Below, piece by piece: positions 57,601 to 64,000 of a stretch of 64,000 nucleotides of DNA; position 1 is the stretch's first letter; each line of letters begins with the position of its first letter. Where the stretch lies: positions 15,425,501 through 15,489,500 of the forward strand of contig OX485805.1 in NCBI GenBank assembly GCA_950295325.1. Reading direction: 5' to 3'. A program made the position numbers and the translations under genes. The notes under the pieces were generated by a model. The model did no database searches, was not told the origin of the DNA, and was given only the letters and a program-made list of their open reading frames with translations. Source of the DNA: Polytrichum commune (lineage: Eukaryota > Streptophyta > Polytrichopsida > Polytrichales > Polytrichaceae).

Positions 57601-60600
57601 TGTCCACGGTCCTCTACATTCTAGTGGACCGCCATAATTTGGTTGGATGGTGGCATGTGCTTAATTACATGCGAACACCTCTGACCCAATATTTTCTAGA
57701 ATCTAATGAACAATTAGCCCACATGGAAACTCAACCTAAGTGCAATGAATGAAACTACTGCCGATGAGGGGGAAAAACCATTTTGTCTAGTTGGGGATTG
57801 TGAATTAAAGGAAGTCATCTCATGTTGTAGATTTGGCAGACAATTGATGGGCATTGTGGGTGACGACAAGTGAGTTCGTGAGCAACTAGTGTGTGCAGAA
57901 TGTCGGTTAGTTTGCCATTTATCAAAGTGGCTCAGATTTACGGATGTTATGTAAGCCATTAGCTCAGTTGGGTGTCATTGAGTTGAAGGTTCTCCGGGGA
58001 TGCCCTATGTTATTCTTACTCTTATGTGGAGGTGAATAGCATAATTGATATGTTTGAGGAAATCTAGGAGTAACCAACCTCCAGTTGCTCGTTGAATTAT
58101 TTTGAGTAGGATTTAAGGCAAATGTTGTGGCTATGTTTTGACAAATTGTATAGTTTGGAGCGGTGGGGTTAGAATTAGGGTTTGGACTTTCTATCTTGAG
58201 CACAAAAGTTGGATATTGTGTATCGAGTGGTCTTAACCACTTGAACTTGAACAATGACAAAGATTGTTTCATGTCTACACGTTTGAGCCCTGAACAAACT
58301 TTGTAATCGGTGTTGGCCGGTTGCAATCTAATGCTACGTGTATGTATGCAATTGTGTTTTTAAACACCAAATTTTGGACGCGTTTGCATGTGTTTCTAAA
58401 CACAAGCATTTTATCAACATTTCCATGTGTGTATGTTTTGAATGAGTAGAGTGCATACTAGGAAGCTAAATTGAGTGCATGTTGTGTTGATGTGTGAATA
58501 ATGAAAACCGCATCCTTGAGATACTCATTTTCACAAAATAGTCCCATTGGTAGCCAACACCACCTAGAGATTGCACTTGCAATCATTAATATAGAAAAGT
58601 CCACACCAAGTGCAAAACAAAGAAAACCGGATGAGAAGAAAGAATGGCCCCAATCAACACCCACCAAAGGGGGAGGGAAAAAAAAAACCTTGAACATGGA
58701 GCAAGGGAACCACCCTTGGAATCAATATTGTCTCTCAAATGTAGCTTGGCTTCCCATTCAGGAGGCCATTGCTATAGAACGATGAAAAGTGCCATGGAAA
58801 GAAAAATTGACTAACTATGAGTTTGAATGTTTAGGAACACCACCAAGTGAAGCCACCAAATTCTACACATTCCGACAAGCTTTCCCATAAGTTGCGCAAA
58901 ATCTCTACCCCGATGAGAAACCATATCTAGTGTCGGGCCAATACCTATTAAATAAACCATAAATAAGGTTGATGTCAAAAGTGCATGCCTTAGAAGACTT
59001 CACAAAATGGGAATTCTACTCGAAACGGATTATACCAACCCCTTGGACATAGAATTGAGCTCAATCACCAAGAATTGGGTGGGCTTTGTTGTTGAAGGTG
59101 GAACATTAGATTGCTCATAGTAAATAAAAATGTAATGGAAGAGGCATGAGAAACAATAAGGTTAGATTTAGGCCACAATGATGGTCTGAGAGGGATAAGA
59201 ATTATACCATATTCTTTGTATGAACCAAGGAAAAGAGGGAAAGAAGAAAAGCAATAAAAGGCAAAGCAAGGAGAGCATGAGACCATCTCACTCCAAGCAT
59301 TGTTCATATGCCTTTGTGTATGTGTAATATGCTCGTGCAATCTCATCTCTAGTCATGTTGACTTCCAACATCCGTCAAAATGCACCTCAAACCCCCACAT
59401 TTTGACGGTATGGCTCTTTTACAATGTATGCATGCCTTTGCATATGGAATTGGGAGGGGGGAAAATGATGATAGGATAGGTAGAGAAAGGTTATGAACTT
59501 GTCACTCAAGCTCGTAACTTAGGTCTATACCTCAAAGGAAACTCATTAAAAGACACTCAAGCCCATATTTTCTTATGCACATTTGTAAGAGAGTCGTGAA
59601 GAGAGTTATTATGAGGTAAAATAACACAAGTTTATGAGCCTCACTAAACCCGATGTCGCCAAAGATTTTGCATTTCTTACTTTCTTCTCCAAAGAAGCTA
59701 GAGATGTCACACTCAAATACTGATTAGTCTTCCAACATGAGAAAATTCAAGTTAGCATCGTAACATGCCCTCGAAACTATGCATTGGCACTACCTTGGTT
59801 TCTTGCTAATAACCTCCCCCAAAAGGAGACACAAACATCCATAGTCATAGTCCTCTAGAACGAGTTTGAAGACGGCAAAATAGTCGGCTTCAACTTCAAC
59901 CATGCGGAGGATAAGCAAGTGAGTTGGTGTCATCTTCAATGTCTCAATGTTGTTGTCTATACCAAAAAGATTCACACATCCGTATACATTTTCATGAAAT
60001 GTAGTTGTTTTTATATCCCATAACGGAAGTATGAACGGATCGGACTCCAACAAGACCGCCCTCCATCTTGCTCATGCACATGATTGGGAGGTGATTGCAC
60101 AACAGTTTGTAGCCATGGGTAGTGACAACACCAATATCATCCTCATTGAAACCCTTTTCACCAAAACTGTGAGGGAATGGGAAAAAAAAGCTTGATGACA
60201 TGCTTGTACAACTCACCACCAACACCAAAGTTGATGCAACCACCTACAACATCATCCACTATGCCATAAACATACTATAAATCATAGATAACATGGCTAC
60301 GGAGTTTCAATAATCCTAGGGCCATAGCATGGTAAAGTGAACAAGAAAAGTGGTATGCCCTTGCATTGTGACATAATTTTAATATATTGTAAGGGAAGTA
60401 GGCTCAATTCTATACAAAATGTTATTTCAAGACCATGGAATCCCCCCATGAGTTTTACTCAAACATAGTATGAAATTCGTGCCTCATTAGAATTATGGAG
60501 ATATAGATGAAGTAAATCCTAAAGTGGGTGGTGGATTTGAAATCTAAGACTTACTTCATTTCAAAATGTTATTATGAATTGTGTGTATAGTTTAAGTATT

Positions 60601-60929
60601 TGGCAAGATCATATTGTATGTCAGTGTGCCACAAATATTGAAGAAGAGTGCATAATCCTAAGGTCTACTTCACCCTCATTTTCCGAAAACCAACAATTAT
60701 GGAAGTAGATTCTACAAACTTTAAATCTACTTCTATGGATGTAAATCATGTAGTCACAAGCATTCACAAGACCTCCATCAAAGCTACAACCCTCCTAATG
60801 AATAGCTCCATATTAAACCCTCACAATGGGCCACTTTGATTAGTATGTGTGAACTTTTGATTGTATGTTTCCACTACCTTCATTATGATAAAATGTACAA
60901 TTCAAACAAAACATGATAAACAAGACTCA

Positions 60930-62800
60930 GTTTGATACTATCTATCCTAACCCTCCTACCAATAATTTCACATTTGTACAAAAAGACACATCTCAAGGAC
61001 TTACAAACTTGCATCACTCAACACATAACCAAACACAATTTCCTCAAAGAGCCCAACATGCTTATATTTCTTCTCACTCTTGTTAGCCTCTTGATCCTCA
61101 AAACACTCTATAACAACACCACAAAAGTACGCATAGTCACAAAAATATCCAAAACCACACATAATACACATCACACAACCAACCACATACCCATACAACC
61201 AAAATTCTCATATATATCCCCACCCTCCTAAGTCTTTTGCACATAAAAAAATACCCATAGCATGCCCCTCATAAACAACATAGCCCCCATCAATCACAAC
61301 CCACATTGGCACATCACACCCCACACAAGACAAATCACACAGACCATCACTTTCATACCTCCACACACACGTCTACCTCGCACACCCACCCCCCCCCCCC
61401 TCCCCACAAATCATAACCTTACTTATAAAGCAAAAAACTTACCAAACCAATAACCACGTAGTACAAAATAACATAACCTACACCAAATACCACGTGATTG
61501 CAAAAACATACCTCCAAAAACCAAAAACAACCACAAGCATAAATCGAAGAATAGGACTAAGCGTGCTTATACTAATTGGAGGCGACATTCAACCAAACCC
61601 TAGACCACTCAAACACAAATTAAAAAACCTTCCAAAAGAATATAGACACAAAGACAAAAGCAATACTTCGTGCCCAACACCGTAAGGTTAAAACCACACT
61701 GCTTGCACCTCGAAGACAATTCTACCCAATACCTCTCCCTCAACCAACGTATTGACAATCGTGATCACCTCCCAAACCTTGGAAGACACGGTTTCCACAG
61801 AGCGAAATACCCAACTCATTTCCAACTCTGTGCCTTCATAATAGCTATTAGTCCCATCCCTCACCAATGTAACAAACAACTTGTTGGGCAAGTGGACCCA
61901 AGGTGCCTTACCATTCTTAGACAACTTGAAGCCCTCCCACACACATGTCTATTCCAACACAAAGGACCACAAAACAACTACATATATACTGACAACCTCA
62001 ACAATATATATTTCATTAACAATCACATCCACCACCTCTCATCCCAATAGAACCATTGCAACAAACTACTTATCTCAACCATAGTCCACCAATTTCTACG
62101 GACCAATCATAACAAAATGATACAAAAAGTTAGAGATCATATTGGAATCTCGGGCAACAAAATCGCATACCAACTAACAAACAAAGGAACCACTTGCAAC
62201 AAAGCAACCCCCACACCCCACATACACATTACACACATCATACCTTATTGGCTCAACAAAATCCCAACATGCGAACATCAAGGCGAAATCCGCAACCTCC
62301 AAACATACATAAACAAACACCACTCCAAACAAGAACTACAAATCGCAAAATCCAAATTCACGTACGTTGACAAATGGGTGTCTAACGAGCAAGTCAATGA
62401 AAACCTCTCTAACCACTTCTGGAAAGCCTTGGGCATATTTGATGCACAAATTACACAAACCTTAAAATTCTAATACGCCCAATACATGGGAAACCATTGA
62501 AAGAATATCTTTTTGCAACTAACTTATCCCAACCCCAATTGCACACTTTGCCCAAACCATGAAATCAACACATGGCCACACCTACTCTCCACTTGCACCC
62601 ACTGATGCATAAAAAACCTTCAAATAGCCCGCACACCCTTGTAAATGCCGGCAACCAACGCGACCGGCCAAAACATCACAATCCTGGAATGGTTGATATA
62701 ATGCACATGTGTGGCCCAATTAAGGCCCGACACATTATGTCTACAAGGGGTTCCCATAGATAGTCATACACACATCCCCCCAAACCCATCAAACAAGATA
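60930..62800 (+). mobile_element. Decayed non-LTR retrotransposon fragment (RNase H, CCHC end, 2A-like motif)
   Basis: A plus-strand relic starts with a hydrophobic frame and the motif IGGDIQPNPRP at about 61578-61607, resembling the 2A-like LLL..GDIExNPGP peptide of several non-LTR elements but with the essential Gly changed to Arg. The reverse transcriptase is missing; the next part is an RNase H with YIYTDNLNNIYFI (about 61980) and, after a stop, IQKVRDHIGISGNKIAYQLT (62120-62180), corresponding to the family's H-x-G-I-x-GN pattern. A CCHC-like finger CTLCPNHEINTWPHLLSTC (62540-62596) ends the coding relic, as in LINE ORF2. Internal stops and shifts make it dead. The whole stretch is strikingly poor in G on the plus strand. 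Confidence 0.65.
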
Positions 62801-64000
62801 CAATTCATAGAAGTCACCTATTGCCATGATAAATTTGTGAATATTGCCATAAGAGGAAAATCAACAAATATTCGTTAAAAACTACATGATGGAGTGTTAA
62901 CCCCCTTCATTACCGTCACAACAGTGGTACGAGGAGCCATACACAAACAATCACTCAAAGCCCTAGAAAACTCCGAATACCCCCTTGAGAAATTAGAAAA
63001 CTCATGAAACACATACATCAAATAGTCATAAAATACCTCACATACATGATCCTAAATAAATAAATAAACCCAACAACAACCAAGCCCTAGTCGACTTGCC
63101 CCATGTACCCAAACATCCACACCTAATTCACCAAAAACTCATAAACGGCCCCCCCCCCCTTTAAAATTATTATTTGAAGCAACCTACCTCCCAGAAGGCA
63201 TGAGCATGTTTATCATGCCAGTTGGTAAAATGGGATGAGGATAAAGAAGAATGGGCTCCCATTCACGTCGGTGCAAATAAAAAATACCAATGTTATTTTT
63301 ATTTTATTATGGGTTGGGGACAACGGTTCTCTAGGATGTGTTCGTTGATGTGTTGCTAGGGATACATACATACTACATACATAAATGTGGATGGGTGATT
63401 TGTTACATCCAAGCACAAAGGGGTTTGTCTTTGGAAAGATTTTTGTTGGGTGGTGTACCTGGTTTTTGAGATTTCATCCAGATGGGTAGCAATGTGACCA
63501 TATTTTTTTTTTAATCATGGAGGTAATCTCTTTGATAGAGTTGCCACACCATTGGTCTAGCTGGGGCCCATCCAGCTCGGCCGGTGTGGGTTGGGCCCCG
63601 GTGTGGCTGGTCTATGAGGCTTGCTTTTCTTCTTTGGGGACAAGATTGAGCACTTTACCAAAGGGGACGAGCGCACAAGGTTCGTGGTATCTTGTTGGTG
63701 AAAATTTCTTTTACGAATCTTCTTTGGTTTAGTGTCAAGGAGGTATTTGTATTTTTAAATGATTTTTTTGCAATTGTTTATGGCTTGCATGGTTGTTAGT
63801 TTACAAGCGCTATTGTGGGGGCATTTTGTCCAATTTGTGTAATGTATGTTATCCATGATGTGATATCCAATGCACGTGTGAGGTTTGGGAATGGGGGGAG
63901 GGCAGAAATTTGTTGAAGGTTTTGGATGGCCAATAGGTAATTTGAGCAAATCAACCCATACACTCGTTCCTTTTTGGGTGCCTGAACCCTTGCCTCCGAT
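62801..64000. other. Terminal stretch, no gene recognised
   Basis: The A+C-rich composition of the LINE relic continues to about 63160 and may be its 3' untranslated region. Beyond that I see a poly-C run at about 63149 and ordinary AT-rich DNA. Short frames have no recognisable similarity. Confidence 0.45.

Larger units (their letters stand above)
47951..60930. other. Thirteen kilobases of intergenic DNA without a recognised gene
   Basis: I find no conserved protein or RNA gene here. A GC-rich patch at about 48460-48680 contains a chance minus frame. Separate entries describe a perfect hairpin (49236-49299), an inverted duplication (52.97-53.70 kb) and old dispersed repeat copies (54.1-54.7 kb). 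A poly-G run lies at about 55746-55755. Weak protein-like stretches on the minus strand at about 59790-60240 could be relics but match no family I know. Confidence 0.45.

Noticed and set aside
63517-63732. 71-aa plus-strand frame near the window end
   Set aside because: It is short and isolated, with no recognisable motif.

Overview
This is a nuclear window from a green plant. Two ordinary plant genes show it: an intronless plastid ribosomal protein L15 gene (1398-2213, +) and a 12-exon plastid enoyl-ACP reductase gene (37208-42107, +). The other 85-90 percent is transposable elements, satellite repeats and degraded intergenic DNA. Domesticated-looking MULE, Ty3 and ParB/methylase genes, and a retroelement carrying a C5-methyltransferase, suggest a non-seed streptophyte (bryophyte, lycophyte or fern) rather than a flowering plant, but that placement is weak.

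The centre of the window looks like one giant DNA transposon, 4838-35138 (30.3 kb). It is bounded by a 10-bp direct repeat (ACCACAACAA at 4828-4837 and 35139-35148), and 28-bp terminal inverted repeats (22/28 identical) start exactly inside those repeats. It carries (i) a spliced minus-strand gene (about 15947 to 5670) combining a ParB-like DGNHR motif with a permuted beta-class amino-methyltransferase domain; (ii) three satellite arrays (7505-9918, 12775-14962, 16043-21020) lying in or next to the introns of that gene, the first inverted relative to the other two; (iii) a hairpin-dense segment (10260-10940); and (iv) a plus-strand MULE-type transposase gene with a C-terminal SWIM zinc finger (21031-34555), broken by a frameshift and by a retrotransposon.

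That retrotransposon (21795-31681, minus strand, 9.9 kb, 4-bp target duplication TCTC) is itself unusual. Its coding order is Gag, protease, C5-cytosine methyltransferase, a single in-frame UAG followed by CAA UUA (the tobamovirus-type leaky-stop context), reverse transcriptase, RNase H, DDE integrase and a PHD finger. Both reading frames are intact and the repeated ends look identical, so the insertion is young. The ends are not plain LTRs: the blocks run alpha - coding - beta - gc - alpha - beta, the split-direct-repeat order otherwise known from tyrosine-recombinase retroelements. A 15-nt sequence directly after the first alpha block is complementary to a site inside alpha, suggesting self-primed reverse transcription. 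Two unrelated DNA-methyltransferase families therefore sit on two nested mobile elements.

Right of the giant element lie the reductase gene, a 593-bp Tc1/mariner(pogo)-type MITE with TA duplication (43416-44008), a block of degenerate repeats of about 340 bp interrupted by a 501-bp Harbinger-type MITE with TAA duplication (46891-47391), a perfect 27-bp foldback (49236-49299), an inverted duplication (52.97-53.70 kb) and a decayed non-LTR retrotransposon with RNase H and a 2A-like motif (about 60.9-62.8 kb). No tRNA, rRNA or CRISPR was recognised.
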